Position numbers and translations under genes: made by a program. A stretch of DNA of 64,000 nt from JAKAVN01 sp963796565 (GTDB taxonomy: Bacteria > Desulfobacterota > Binatia > Binatales > Binataceae): NCBI GenBank assembly GCA_963796565.1, contig CAWCMA010000009.1, positions 62,001 through 126,000 on the forward strand, read 5' to 3'. Shown here one piece after another: positions 33,439 to 40,992 of the stretch (within the stretch, counting starts at the first letter, position 1; each line of letters begins with the position of its first letter). The notes under the pieces were generated by a model. That model saw nothing but the letters and a program-made list of their open reading frames with translations. It was not told the origin of the DNA and made no database searches.

Positions 33439-33923
33439 GTCCGCGGACCTGGCTGATTGCGGCCGTCTGCGCCGTCGCGCTCGCGGCCGGCGTGAGCACC
33501 GCGCGGGCGGACGGCCACGGCGTTTTTATCTCGAACTGCGCCGTGTGCCATCAGCCTGACGGCAAGGGCGCGCCCTCGGTGTATCCGCCGCTGGCCGACA
33601 CGGTGGGCCGCTACATGGTCCTCAAGGACGGCCGCACCTACGTGATCGACGTGGTCTCGTTCGGGATGGGCGGCAAGATCGATTCCGCGGGCGATAGCTT
33701 CGAGGGCGACATGCCGCCCTGGCCGCAGTTGAGCGATCAGGATGTCGCCGAGGTGCTCACCTACGTGCTCACCGGTCTCAATACCAAGGTGCTGCCCAAG
33801 GACTTCAAGCCGATCTCCGCCGACGAAGTCAAGGCCGAGCGCGCCAAGCAGCTTACCGCGGCAGCCGTCCACGCCGAGCGCGACGCGCTGATTAAAGATC
33901 TCGGAAACAAGGCCGCGAAGTAG
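33366..33923 (+). CDS. periplasmic monoheme cytochrome c, first of two
   Basis: This protein has up to 185 residues: a signal peptide (WLIAAVCAVALAAGVSTARA), one heme site CAVCH just after it, and a likely axial Met in DMPPWPQLSDQDVAEVLTYVLTG. The fold is that of small class I cytochromes. It probably accepts electrons from the TTQ enzyme, replacing amicyanin, which is not encoded here. The start is unsure: GTG 33366 overlaps light chain 1 by 73 bases, while a CTG at 33435 sharing bases with the light-chain stop would place the signal peptide at the N-terminus. Confidence 0.85.
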   Translation: MFRNQAFILRGQLHDRRPPRSQNLSPRTWLIAAVCAVALAAGVSTARADGHGVFISNCAVCHQPDGKGAPSVYPPLADTVGRYMVLKDGRTYVIDVVSFGMGGKIDSAGDSFEGDMPPWPQLSDQDVAEVLTYVLTGLNTKVLPKDFKPISADEVKAERAKQLTAAAVHAERDALIKDLGNKAAK

Positions 33924-33938
33924 GGACACGCCGCTGCG

Positions 33939-34409
33939 ATGAAACCGCGCGCTATCGCCGTACTGGTTGGCGTGCTCTCGCTTGCGCGCGCCGCGCTGGC
34001 CGGCGGCTCGCCGCCGGCCGAACTCTATACGCTCAACTGCTGGGGCTGCCATAAGCCGCGCGCCGAGGGCATTCCCGGCACCGTGCCGCGCCTGGCGGAT
34101 TCGATGGCCGATTTTCTGAAGGTGCCCGGCGGCCGCGAATATCTCGTTGAGGTGCCGGGTGTCGCAGCCTCCACGCTGAGCGACGCCGAAGTGGCCCAAG
34201 TGCTCAACTGGCTGCTGTTCACCTTCAACAAGGCCGAGATGCCGCCGGACTTCACGCCCTACACGGCGGCCGAAATCGCAAAATACCGGCCCCATCAACT
34301 GATTCGCATCACTGAAACCCGCGACGCTCTGGTCAAGCGGTTGAAAGCCAAAGGCATAGTCGTCCCCGACGACCAGCTCGCTGGCGAGGCGCTGGCGACA
34401 CCGCGGTAA
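33939..34409 (+). CDS. periplasmic monoheme cytochrome c, second of two
   Basis: This 156-residue protein has a signal peptide (about 1-21, ending ARAALAGG) and one heme site CWGCH near residues 34-38, followed by GTVPRLADSMADFL. Possible axial Met in NKAEMPPDFTPYT near residue 100. It resembles its upstream neighbour in layout (heme at the N-terminus, helical tail), so the two may have arisen by duplication and may hand electrons on in series. It lies 15 bases after the first cytochrome and 47 bases before light chain 2. The substrate enzyme is inferred from position only. Confidence 0.85.
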   Translation: MKPRAIAVLVGVLSLARAALAGGSPPAELYTLNCWGCHKPRAEGIPGTVPRLADSMADFLKVPGGREYLVEVPGVAASTLSDAEVAQVLNWLLFTFNKAEMPPDFTPYTAAEIAKYRPHQLIRITETRDALVKRLKAKGIVVPDDQLAGEALATPR

Positions 34410-34456
34410 ACGGCCTCGGGAATTGCGGGCGCGCGCTTTGAAACAGGAGACGGCGA

Positions 34457-34984
34457 ATGGACGCACTGGTGGAACGTCTTTCACGAACGGTGGCGCAGCG
34501 GACCTCGCGGCGCGGCTTTCTGGGTTACCTGGGCAAGGCGCTGGTGGGCGGGATGATGATTCCGCTGTTGCCGATCAACCGGGTGGTTGAGCAGGCGCAG
34601 GCGCAGATGAGCGCGGAGAGCGGGGCCGGGGCGGAAGCCGAGGGTGGCGATCTGACGAGTTGCGATTACTGGCGCTACTGCGGCTTCGACGGCTACCTGT
34701 GCAGTTGCTGCGGGGGCGCGCTGACTTCGTGTCCGCCGGGGACGGTGGCGTCGCCGACCTCGTGGGTGGGGACGTGCCAGCATCCGACCGACGGCAAGGA
34801 GTACATCATCGCGTATCGCGACTGCTGCGGTAAGGACGTGTGCAACCGCTGCTTCTGCGACAACAACAAGGGGCAGGTGCCGATCTACCGGCCGCAGTTG
34901 GACAACGACATCATCTGGTGCTTCGGGGCCAAGAACTTCGCCTATCACTGCACCACGGCGATCCGGCTCGGCGCCAAAACCTGA
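34457..34984 (+). CDS. mauA: TTQ amine dehydrogenase light chain, copy 2
   Basis: This is a second full-length TTQ light chain of 175 residues with the same Tat-type leader (TSRRGFLGYLGK). TTQ tryptophans are W103 (SPTSWVGTC) and W154 (NDIIWCFG), again 51 apart; D112 (PTDG) and the GFDG Asp are present, with 14 cysteines. Its C-terminal half (IYRPQLDNDIIWCFGAK, YHCTT) is closer to classical methylamine dehydrogenase than copy 1. Only one heavy-chain gene is in the cluster, so the two light chains may compete for one partner, form a mixed alpha2-beta-beta' enzyme, or be used under different conditions. Confidence 0.92.
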   Translation: MDALVERLSRTVAQRTSRRGFLGYLGKALVGGMMIPLLPINRVVEQAQAQMSAESGAGAEAEGGDLTSCDYWRYCGFDGYLCSCCGGALTSCPPGTVASPTSWVGTCQHPTDGKEYIIAYRDCCGKDVCNRCFCDNNKGQVPIYRPQLDNDIIWCFGAKNFAYHCTTAIRLGAKT

Positions 34985-35041
34985 CGCTCGGGACTTAGCC
35001 TATGAGGCGGTTCGCGCCGCCGAGCGGCGCCCGCAACCGGT

Positions 35042-36469
35042 ATGGACGAAACTAAATTCGCTGAAGCGCTGGAGCGCGCGTCCGCGTGGGTCGTGCGCTA
35101 CTTCGAACGCACGCGGGACTTTCCCGTGCTTGCGCAAGTACGGCCGGGCGAGGTCGCCGCCGCGATGGCTTCCGCGATGCCGGAAGAGGGCGAGGACTTC
35201 GACACCCTGCTCGACGACTTCGAGCGTATCGTGGTCCCCGGCATCACGCACTGGAACCATCCGCGCTTCTTCGCCTACTTCTCCATCACCGGCTCGGAGC
35301 CGGCGGTACTGGCCGAGTTGCTCGCCGCGGCGCTCAACGTCAACGCGATGTTGTGGCGGACGTCGCCGGCGGCGACCGAGGTCGAGGAGGTCGCGCTCAA
35401 ATGGCTGCGCGCCGCTTTGGGCCTGCCGCCGAGCTTCTTCGGCGTGGTCTACGACACCGCGAGCGTCTCGGGGTTGCATGCGTTGGCGGCCGCGCGCGAG
35501 TCGCTCGGCCTGGACGTGCGCAATCTCGGCACCGTCGGCCGCGGCCTCCCGCGGCTGCGCCTCTACTGCACCGATCAAACCCACTCGCACATCGAGAAGG
35601 ATGCGATCCTGCTCGGCATCGGCCGCGAAAACGTGGTCAAGGTCGCGACCGACGGCGCGTTCAGGATGGACCCGGCGGCGCTCGATCGCTCGATCGCCGA
35701 GGACCGCGCACGGGGCTTTTTGCCGATGGCCGTGGCGGCAACCGTCGGCACCACCTCGACCACCTCGGTCGATCCGGTCGCCGCGATCGCGAAAGTTTGC
35801 CGCGAGCATCGCGTGTGGCTGCACGTCGACGCCGCCTACGCCGGGCCTGCGGCGATCGTGCCGGAGCTGCGCTGGCTGCTCGAGGGAACCGAGGCGGCCG
35901 ACTCGCTGGTGGTCAATCCGCACAAGTGGATGTTTGTGCCGGTCGATCTTTCGATCCTTTACACCCCGCACGAGGCCTTGCTGCGCCGCGCGTTCAGTCT
36001 GATTCCGGCCTACCTCGAGACGCCGGAGAGCGAAGTGCGCAACTACATGGATTACGGGGTCCAGCTTGGCCGGCGCTTTCGCGGCCTGAAGCTCTGGTTC
36101 GTGCTGCGCGCCTACGGACGGCGCAGGATAGTTGAGACAATTCGCAATCACGTCGCCTGGGCGCAGGAGCTGGCGCGATGGATCGATGAAGCCGGCGACT
36201 TCGAGACGCTGGCGCCCCATCCGCTCTCGGTGGTGTGCTTCCGCCACGTGCCCGCGCAGCTTAAGCAAAGCGCCGACGCGCTGGACCAGCACAATCAGCG
36301 CGTGATCGACGAGATCAACCGGGGCGGCTTCGCCTTTCTTTCGACCACGCGGCTTAGCGAGCGTGTCGCGATTCGCTTCGCGATCGGTAACGCTCGGACT
36401 ACGCCGGCCGACGTGCGCGAGACCTGGGATTTGTTACTGATCACCGCCCGCCGTCTCGCCAGCGGCTGA
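35042..36469 (+). CDS. PLP-dependent aromatic-L-amino-acid decarboxylase-like enzyme
   Basis: This 475-residue protein is a group II PLP decarboxylase of the DDC/TDC family, which turns Tyr, Phe, Trp or DOPA into the arylalkylamine. Motifs in order: ITHWNHPRFFAYF (about 68-80), TEVEEVALKWL (112-122), YCTDQTHSHIEKDA with the PLP-stacking His (about 175-188), HVDAAYAG with the PLP-binding Asp (261-268), and the PLP lysine K295 in NPHKWM. No signal peptide, so it is cytoplasmic, whereas the TTQ enzyme is periplasmic. It lies 57 bases after light chain 2 on the same strand. Some family members instead make aryl-acetaldehydes; a switch from Tyr to Phe in the mobile loop could decide this. Confidence 0.88.
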   Translation: MDETKFAEALERASAWVVRYFERTRDFPVLAQVRPGEVAAAMASAMPEEGEDFDTLLDDFERIVVPGITHWNHPRFFAYFSITGSEPAVLAELLAAALNVNAMLWRTSPAATEVEEVALKWLRAALGLPPSFFGVVYDTASVSGLHALAAARESLGLDVRNLGTVGRGLPRLRLYCTDQTHSHIEKDAILLGIGRENVVKVATDGAFRMDPAALDRSIAEDRARGFLPMAVAATVGTTSTTSVDPVAAIAKVCREHRVWLHVDAAYAGPAAIVPELRWLLEGTEAADSLVVNPHKWMFVPVDLSILYTPHEALLRRAFSLIPAYLETPESEVRNYMDYGVQLGRRFRGLKLWFVLRAYGRRRIVETIRNHVAWAQELARWIDEAGDFETLAPHPLSVVCFRHVPAQLKQSADALDQHNQRVIDEINRGGFAFLSTTRLSERVAIRFAIGNARTTPADVRETWDLLLITARRLASG

Positions 36470-36733
36470 AATCGCGCGGTCCGCGGCGCCAAGACAAGAC
36501 AACAACTCCAGTTTCCACGCCGTAAAAGAAGCGGCGATGGCATTTACCGCTAGTTTATTTGACGAAAGTTGGGAAATTGCCCGCCTGATTCGGGTCAGAA
36601 TTATCTGATATTGCTCCATGTTTCGGCTGGAAATAGCGGAAAATCGGGCTCAATTGGAGCAAACGAGCATGACTTTCGGTCGCGCACAACGTTCGATACC
36701 CGCCAATTAGGAGCGATAATCTGTTTATAGAGG

Positions 36734-36750
36734 CATATGTGAGACATATG
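36734..36750. promoter_or_regulatory. perfect dyad CATATGT-GAG-ACATATG
   Basis: Two 7-bp arms are exact reverse complements around a 3-base centre. The size suits a dimeric regulator half-site pair rather than a transcript hairpin. It lies in the long gap downstream of the decarboxylase gene, 610 bases before the Crp/Fnr-type gene. Confidence 0.4.
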
Positions 36751-37244
36751 AGGGTCGCTGGCCAATTCATGGGAAAAAGGAACAGAATGTCTACCATAGT
36801 TGGGTAAATGCGGACCAAGCTCGGCCCCATGTTGATAAGGACCGAAAACTGTGAGCGAAAACGCCTACGGCGCCACAGGGAACGGGTTATCCTTAATCAG
36901 CCGTGGAAGGGAACACGTACCCGATCCACGACGCTGATTCGAAGCCTGCCGCGAACCTCTTTAGTCCTGCTCCAGTGTGGAAGCGGAGTCGGGCGCGTCT
37001 CGACCATATTGAAAACAAGTGCGGTTCGGGAACAAAGCGTGGCGCGAATCACCCGATTCGGCGCGCTATCGCTCCGAAAGAGCGTATTGACAGATGGGGG
37101 TATTGACCGCGTAAGCATGTTCTAGAAGAAGAGCCTAGTTTGCTACGGCGATCCTTGACGAGCCCTGCGTCATAGCCCACCAGGCGCATGAGTTGACGCT
37201 GATGGATGCTCTTGTATTTGCGACGATCGGGCGCCCGCTCAATC

Positions 37245-37267
37245 AGGGAACTCCTGTTGAGTTCCCT
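37245..37267. promoter_or_regulatory. perfect 9-bp inverted repeat upstream of the Crp/Fnr gene
   Basis: AGGGAACTC and GAGTTCCCT are exact complements separated by five bases (CTGTT). It ends 92 bases before the regulator start codon and lies downstream of a TTGACG at 37193-37198. It could be an autoregulatory operator or a leader hairpin; no T-run follows, so it is not an intrinsic terminator. Confidence 0.5.
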
Positions 37268-37359
37268 ACGTTACAGTCACGAGCGAGCCGACGCAGCGAA
37301 TACGGACCACTTCCCGGAGGGCAGGCGCACGGCGACCTCCGCGTAGCGAGGATCATCTT

Positions 37360-38163
37360 ATGGCAGGGACTATCAATTCGCTGAACGAAGACCGCAGCCG
37401 GCTGGCATGGCGGGTGCGCCAGGCAGGCGTACCGAGCGAGATCATAGACGAGCTTATCAATGACAACATTGTCGCTCGCTATGCGCGGCGTTTCCGCCTG
37501 TTCCTGCAGGGAGCGCCGGGCGACGTTCTGATGATCATCATCAACGGTGTGGTCAAGGTGTACTGCGCGCAACCCGATGGCCGAAGATTCCTGGTCGAAC
37601 TCGCCGGCCCGGGGGACATAGTCGGTTACGTCGACCGGATGGACATCAAGGGTCGGCACTGTCAGGCTTTCGAGGCCCAGGCCCTGACCAACTGCGCGGT
37701 CGCGCTCATCAGCCGCCAGCGCATCCTCAAGCTTCTCGGTGATTCGGATCACTCCACGCTGATTGGCCTGTTCGAGCGACTCAACACATTTTGGGGCTCG
37801 GTGGTGCATCGCTACGCGTCGCTGATGACGCTCTCCTATCGCGAACGGCTGGAGGCGATGCTCACTGAAGTGGCGGCCCGTTTCGGGGTCAAGGAAACGC
37901 GCGGCACCCTTTTGACGCTCGAGTTGGGGCACGACGATTGGGCTGAGATGATCGGCAGCTCGCGGCCGATGGTGAGCAGGCTTATCGCGGAGATGGTGCA
38001 AAGCCGGGTACTCGCCCGGGAGGGCAAGCACTACATCCTGCTGGCCGACGGCAAAGCCGAGAAGCCGGCTCTTCCGATGTCGCGCATCGAAGCGGTTCCG
38101 TCACGAGGTGTTACCGCGCGCAAGAATGGCTCGATGGCGCGTACGGATCGCGTTTCCTTGTGA
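37360..38163 (+). CDS. Crp/Fnr-family transcriptional regulator
   Basis: The protein has 267 residues. An N-terminal cyclic-nucleotide-binding-like domain (about 40-130; FLQGAPGDVLMIIINGVVKVY, LVELAGPGDIVGYVD) is followed by a dimer helix and a C-terminal winged HTH (about 185-235; LGHDDWAEMIGSSRPMVSRLIAEMVQSRVLAREGKHYIL). No N-terminal Cys cluster of the FNR type is present, so it should not be an iron-sulfur oxygen sensor. The last 30 residues are an unusual basic tail. A GAGGAT ribosome site lies eight bases upstream. It stands alone and ends at a strong terminator, so its targets may include the nearby amine dehydrogenase genes, but that is inference. Confidence 0.88.
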   Translation: MAGTINSLNEDRSRLAWRVRQAGVPSEIIDELINDNIVARYARRFRLFLQGAPGDVLMIIINGVVKVYCAQPDGRRFLVELAGPGDIVGYVDRMDIKGRHCQAFEAQALTNCAVALISRQRILKLLGDSDHSTLIGLFERLNTFWGSVVHRYASLMTLSYRERLEAMLTEVAARFGVKETRGTLLTLELGHDDWAEMIGSSRPMVSRLIAEMVQSRVLAREGKHYILLADGKAEKPALPMSRIEAVPSRGVTARKNGSMARTDRVSL

Positions 38164-38199
38164 CCGCGCGCCGTCTGCCGCACGACCCTTTGTACATCA

Positions 38200-38230
38200 A
38201 ATGGCGGCTCTAATAAGCCGCCATTTTTTT
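38200..38230 (+). terminator. strong intrinsic terminator after the Crp/Fnr gene
   Basis: A perfect 10-bp stem (AATGGCGGCT with AGCCGCCATT), a six-base loop and a run of seven T make a textbook rho-independent terminator 36 bases after the regulator stop. The stem would also work for transcripts from the right (minus strand), where its A-run becomes a weaker T-run, so it may end the lyase gene as well. Confidence 0.93.
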
Positions 38231-38298
38231 CGCGACCGATACGCCCCGTGTTCGATCGACGCAACGGATATTTGTGCTGCCGAAGGCCGGCGGCTACG

Positions 38299-39282
38299 TC
38301 ACGTTGAGCGGCCGGCTGCGATCGCTTCGCGCTTGCGCTGGATTATTTCGGCCACCTTCAGATGCGCCATATCGATCATCTTGCCGTCGAGGCTGGCCGC
38401 GCCGCGCCCTTGTGCGGTCGCTTCATTCATCGCTTCAAGCAGCCGCTCGGCCCAGGTGATTTGCTCGGCGGAGGGCGAGAAGATCTCGTTGGCGAGCGCG
38501 ACCTGGCTCGGATGAATCGCCCATTTGCCCTCGAGCCCCAGCGTGGCCGCGCGCCCGGCGCAGGCGCGGTAGCCGTCGGCGTCGACGAAGTCGACGAAGG
38601 GGCCATCGATCGCCCGCAGTCCGTATGCGCGGCAGGCGTTGGTCATTCGCGCCAGGGCGAAATGCCACTGATCGTTCCAATGCCGCGCTCGTACGCCCTG
38701 CGCGTCGGCGGCGGTCAGGATTGAGTAGCGCGCATTGGGCGTGCCGAAAACGACCTCGCCGGTCTGCATACTGATGGAGTAGTCGCCGATGCCGAAGATC
38801 ATCGCCTCGAGCCGCTCGCAGCTCGCCGCGATCTGCTCCACGTTCGACATCCCCAGCGCGGTTTCAATCAGGATTTCAAGCCCGAAAGGATCTGTGCGAC
38901 CGGTTTCGCGTTCGATCTGGCCGAGCAGCGCGTCGACGAACTGCACGTCGAAGGGCGTGCCGACTTTGGGCAGCATGAACATGTCCAGCCGCGGGCAGCG
39001 CTGAGCGATCTCGCAGATGTCACGGAAGGCCCATGGCGTATCGAGGCCGTTGACGCGCACGGCGACCGTCTTGCGGGGCCAGTCGATCTCATTGAGCGCG
39101 GCGATTGCGAGGTTGCGCGCGGTGACTTTTTGATCGGGCGCGACCGCGTCCTCGAGGTCAAGGAATATTACGTCGGCCTCGCTCGCGGCCGCCTTGGCGA
39201 AAAAATGGGGCGAGGTGGCCGGCACCGCCAGTTCGGAACGTTGCAGTCGAAAGCGCCTCGGCTTATGGGTGGTCAAAGACAT
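38299..39282 (-). CDS. HpcH/HpaI/CitE-family lyase, malyl-CoA lyase-like
   Basis: This 327-residue TIM-barrel C-C lyase has LQRSELAVPATSPHFFAKAA at the N-terminus, LDLEDAVAPDQK (metal-binding Glu and Asp, about 41-52), VRVNGLDTPW, MLPKVGTP and the C-terminal lid with KWAIHPSQ. Sequence style and length are closest to L-malyl-CoA/beta-methylmalyl-CoA lyases used in serine-cycle, glyoxylate or 3-hydroxypropionate metabolism. A citramalyl-CoA lyase is the main alternative. It stands alone between a terminator and the UbiA gene (divergent). If it serves one-carbon metabolism it could link to amine oxidation, but no other serine-cycle gene is in view. Confidence 0.82.
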   Translation of the reverse strand: MSLTTHKPRRFRLQRSELAVPATSPHFFAKAAASEADVIFLDLEDAVAPDQKVTARNLAIAALNEIDWPRKTVAVRVNGLDTPWAFRDICEIAQRCPRLDMFMLPKVGTPFDVQFVDALLGQIERETGRTDPFGLEILIETALGMSNVEQIAASCERLEAMIFGIGDYSISMQTGEVVFGTPNARYSILTAADAQGVRARHWNDQWHFALARMTNACRAYGLRAIDGPFVDFVDADGYRACAGRAATLGLEGKWAIHPSQVALANEIFSPSAEQITWAERLLEAMNEATAQGRGAASLDGKMIDMAHLKVAEIIQRKREAIAAGRST

Positions 39283-39445
39283 CGTTCGCCTTTAGCGCCA
39301 ATCGCTCGAGAGGTAAAGAGCGCTGCCGCCGTGCCGGCGTTCGGTGCGCGACGATTGTAGCCTTGAAAACTCGCGCGCATTACAATCGCGGACTGAAAAG
39401 TACCCGGCGGAATCTGTCCGGGACGACCCTATCCGCCAGGACGAG

Positions 39446-39496
39446 CAGTGCGATGGGACAATCAGTGTGATGGGAAAGGCAGTTTGATGGATCACG
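39446..39496 (+). repeat. three decaying 17-bp tandem units at the UbiA gene start
   Basis: CAGTGCGATGGGACAAT (39446), CAGTGTGATGGGAAAGG (39463) and CAGTTTGATGGATCACG (39480) follow without gaps. Each brings an ATG or GTG, so the third unit contains the likely start codon and the earlier ones supply rival starts. The purine-rich GGGAAAGG of unit 2 acts as the ribosome site. Confidence 0.7.
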
Positions 39497-40443
39497 CGGG
39501 AGTAATGTCACCGCAGGGCCGAGTCCGCCCGGGACGGCTTCAAATTTGGCTGCAGGCGAGCCGCGCTTTCACGCTAGGGATGCCCTTCATGAGCGTGACC
39601 GTGGGCGCGTTTCTGGCGTTCTATGCCGGCGCGAGTCTCTCGCTGCCGAAGTACGTCGCGGCTGCCGCGGCCGCGATGCTTTTGCAGGCTGCCGCCAATT
39701 TCATCAACGACTACTACGACTTCGTCAAGGGCACTGACGCCGACAACTGGGAATCGCCCGACGCCTTTGGGCCGGGCCTGGCGATTCAGCAAGGCCTGCT
39801 CACCGCCGAGCAGATTCATGTCGCGGGTCTCGCGACTTTCGCGGCGGGATCGGCGCTCGGTCTGACGCTGGTTTATGCCTGCGGATGGCCGGTGCTCATG
39901 CTCGGACTGATCGGCGCGTTCGGTTCGTATTTCTACACCGCCGAGCCGCTCAGCCTTGCCTACCATGGGCTCGGCGATTTCATGGTCTTCGCCCTGATGG
40001 GCCCCGGCTACGTGCTGGGCGGGTACTACGTGCAGGCGCTGAGTTTCTCGTGGACGTCGGCGCTGGTCGGAATTTCGATGGGGCTGTTGTGCTCGAGCCT
40101 GTTGCAGGTCAACAACCTGCGCGACATCGAAAACGACCGCAAGCACGGCAAGTGGACGATGGCCGCGATAATCGGCCGCAAGGCAGCGCTGGTCGAACTG
40201 GTCACGTGCGACGCGCTGGCTTATGTAATCGTGCTGGCGAGCGTGCTTTTCAGGCTACTCCCGTGGCCCTCGATCCTCGTGCTGGCGACGCTGCCACGGG
40301 CGATCGATCAGGTAAGACTGGTTTCCGGCGAGACCGACGCCGAGGCGCATAACCGTGCGATGGCCCGCTCGGGCCAATTGCAATTCGAATTCGGCCTCGC
40401 CCTGGTGGCCGCCTTCGTGTTGAGCCGCTTCATGGATTGGTAG
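39487..40443 (+). CDS. UbiA-family prenyltransferase (MenA-like)
   Basis: This 318-residue membrane protein has about eight or nine helices. The two Asp-rich prenyl-diphosphate/Mg sites are NDYYDFVKGTDAD (about 74-86) and NNLRDIENDRKHGK (about 214-227), in the form found in 1,4-dihydroxy-2-naphthoate polyprenyltransferases of menaquinone synthesis. No other menaquinone gene is adjacent, so a different aromatic acceptor is possible. I prefer the ATG at 39487 behind GGGAAAGG; GTG 39448 and ATG 39505 are alternatives. Confidence 0.85.
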   Translation: MDHAGVMSPQGRVRPGRLQIWLQASRAFTLGMPFMSVTVGAFLAFYAGASLSLPKYVAAAAAAMLLQAAANFINDYYDFVKGTDADNWESPDAFGPGLAIQQGLLTAEQIHVAGLATFAAGSALGLTLVYACGWPVLMLGLIGAFGSYFYTAEPLSLAYHGLGDFMVFALMGPGYVLGGYYVQALSFSWTSALVGISMGLLCSSLLQVNNLRDIENDRKHGKWTMAAIIGRKAALVELVTCDALAYVIVLASVLFRLLPWPSILVLATLPRAIDQVRLVSGETDAEAHNRAMARSGQLQFEFGLALVAAFVLSRFMDW

Positions 40444-40468
40444 CCGGCGGCGTTGCGCTCAATACGGG

Positions 40469-40497
40469 TTGCCGCTCGGTCGACTGGAGAATTTTAA
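40469..40497 (+). promoter_or_regulatory. possible promoter of the secreted SnoaL-like gene
   Basis: TTGCCG (40469-40474) and TTTTAA (40492-40497) are separated by 17 bases, 25 bases before the ATG at 40522. The -10 box is a weak match, in an otherwise GC-rich setting. Confidence 0.35.
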
Positions 40498-40521
40498 ATT
40501 TAGCCCGCGTGGAGTTAAAGC

Positions 40522-40983
40522 ATGAAACGAACCATATCTGTGATGATCGCCCTCGCGTTTGTGCTCGGAGCGAACGCATTACGGGCGAACGCCGAATCCG
40601 ATACGGCCGCTCCCGTAGCGGTGGTCACCACTTTGTTCAGCTCTCTCAATGATCAGCAGTCGGCAGCCAAGCTTTTTGTCGAGCAGCCCGACGTGACCGA
40701 CGCGTTTCCGGCATTTCACTGGCACGGAACGACGGCGTTCAAGGATTGGATGGCCGATTTCGCAAAGGATAGCGCAAAGAACAAGGATACGGACTTTAAG
40801 TTCACGGTCGGAAAGCCGCTGACCGCGGTGGTCGTCGGCGATCGCGCCAATGTCATCGTGCCTGTCGCGCTGGATCTCAAAGAGGCCGGAAAGCCGGGCC
40901 ACTATGATGGTTTGACTAACGTGGTGTTATCGAAGACCGGCGATGTGTGGAAAATCGAGGCCTTCACCTGGACGACCAAATAG
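40522..40983 (+). CDS. secreted NTF2/SnoaL-like domain protein
   Basis: This 153-residue protein has a signal peptide (about 1-24, ending LRANAES) and a compact domain (VAVVTTLFSSLNDQQSAAKL, then FHWHGTTAFKDWMADFAKDS, ending KTGDVWKIEAFTWTTK). The domain looks like an NTF2-like cone fold, judged by the helix-start, central FHWHG strand and the final VWKIEAFTW strand. Relatives are secreted proteins of unknown role; no catalytic dyad is clear. It ends ten bases before the convergent alcohol dehydrogenase stop. Confidence 0.65.
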   Translation: MKRTISVMIALAFVLGANALRANAESDTAAPVAVVTTLFSSLNDQQSAAKLFVEQPDVTDAFPAFHWHGTTAFKDWMADFAKDSAKNKDTDFKFTVGKPLTAVVVGDRANVIVPVALDLKEAGKPGHYDGLTNVVLSKTGDVWKIEAFTWTTK

Positions 40984-40992
40984 GAATCCGAA

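Larger units (their letters stand above)
36470..37359. other. 890-base intergenic region, AT-richer, no gene seen
   Basis: No frame shows family-like sequence or a good ribosome site. The base composition is visibly less GC-rich than the flanks. It holds two perfect dyads (36734-36750 and 37245-37267), repeated TTGAC hexamers near 37087, 37103, 37154 and 37193, and precedes the Crp/Fnr regulator gene. It may be the remains of deleted genes or a complex control region; the sequence does not decide. Confidence 0.6.

Noticed and set aside
36903..37125. Short plus-strand frames in the long gap after the decarboxylase gene
   Set aside because: Translations look random, no ribosome sites precede them, and several frames overlap with equal quality.
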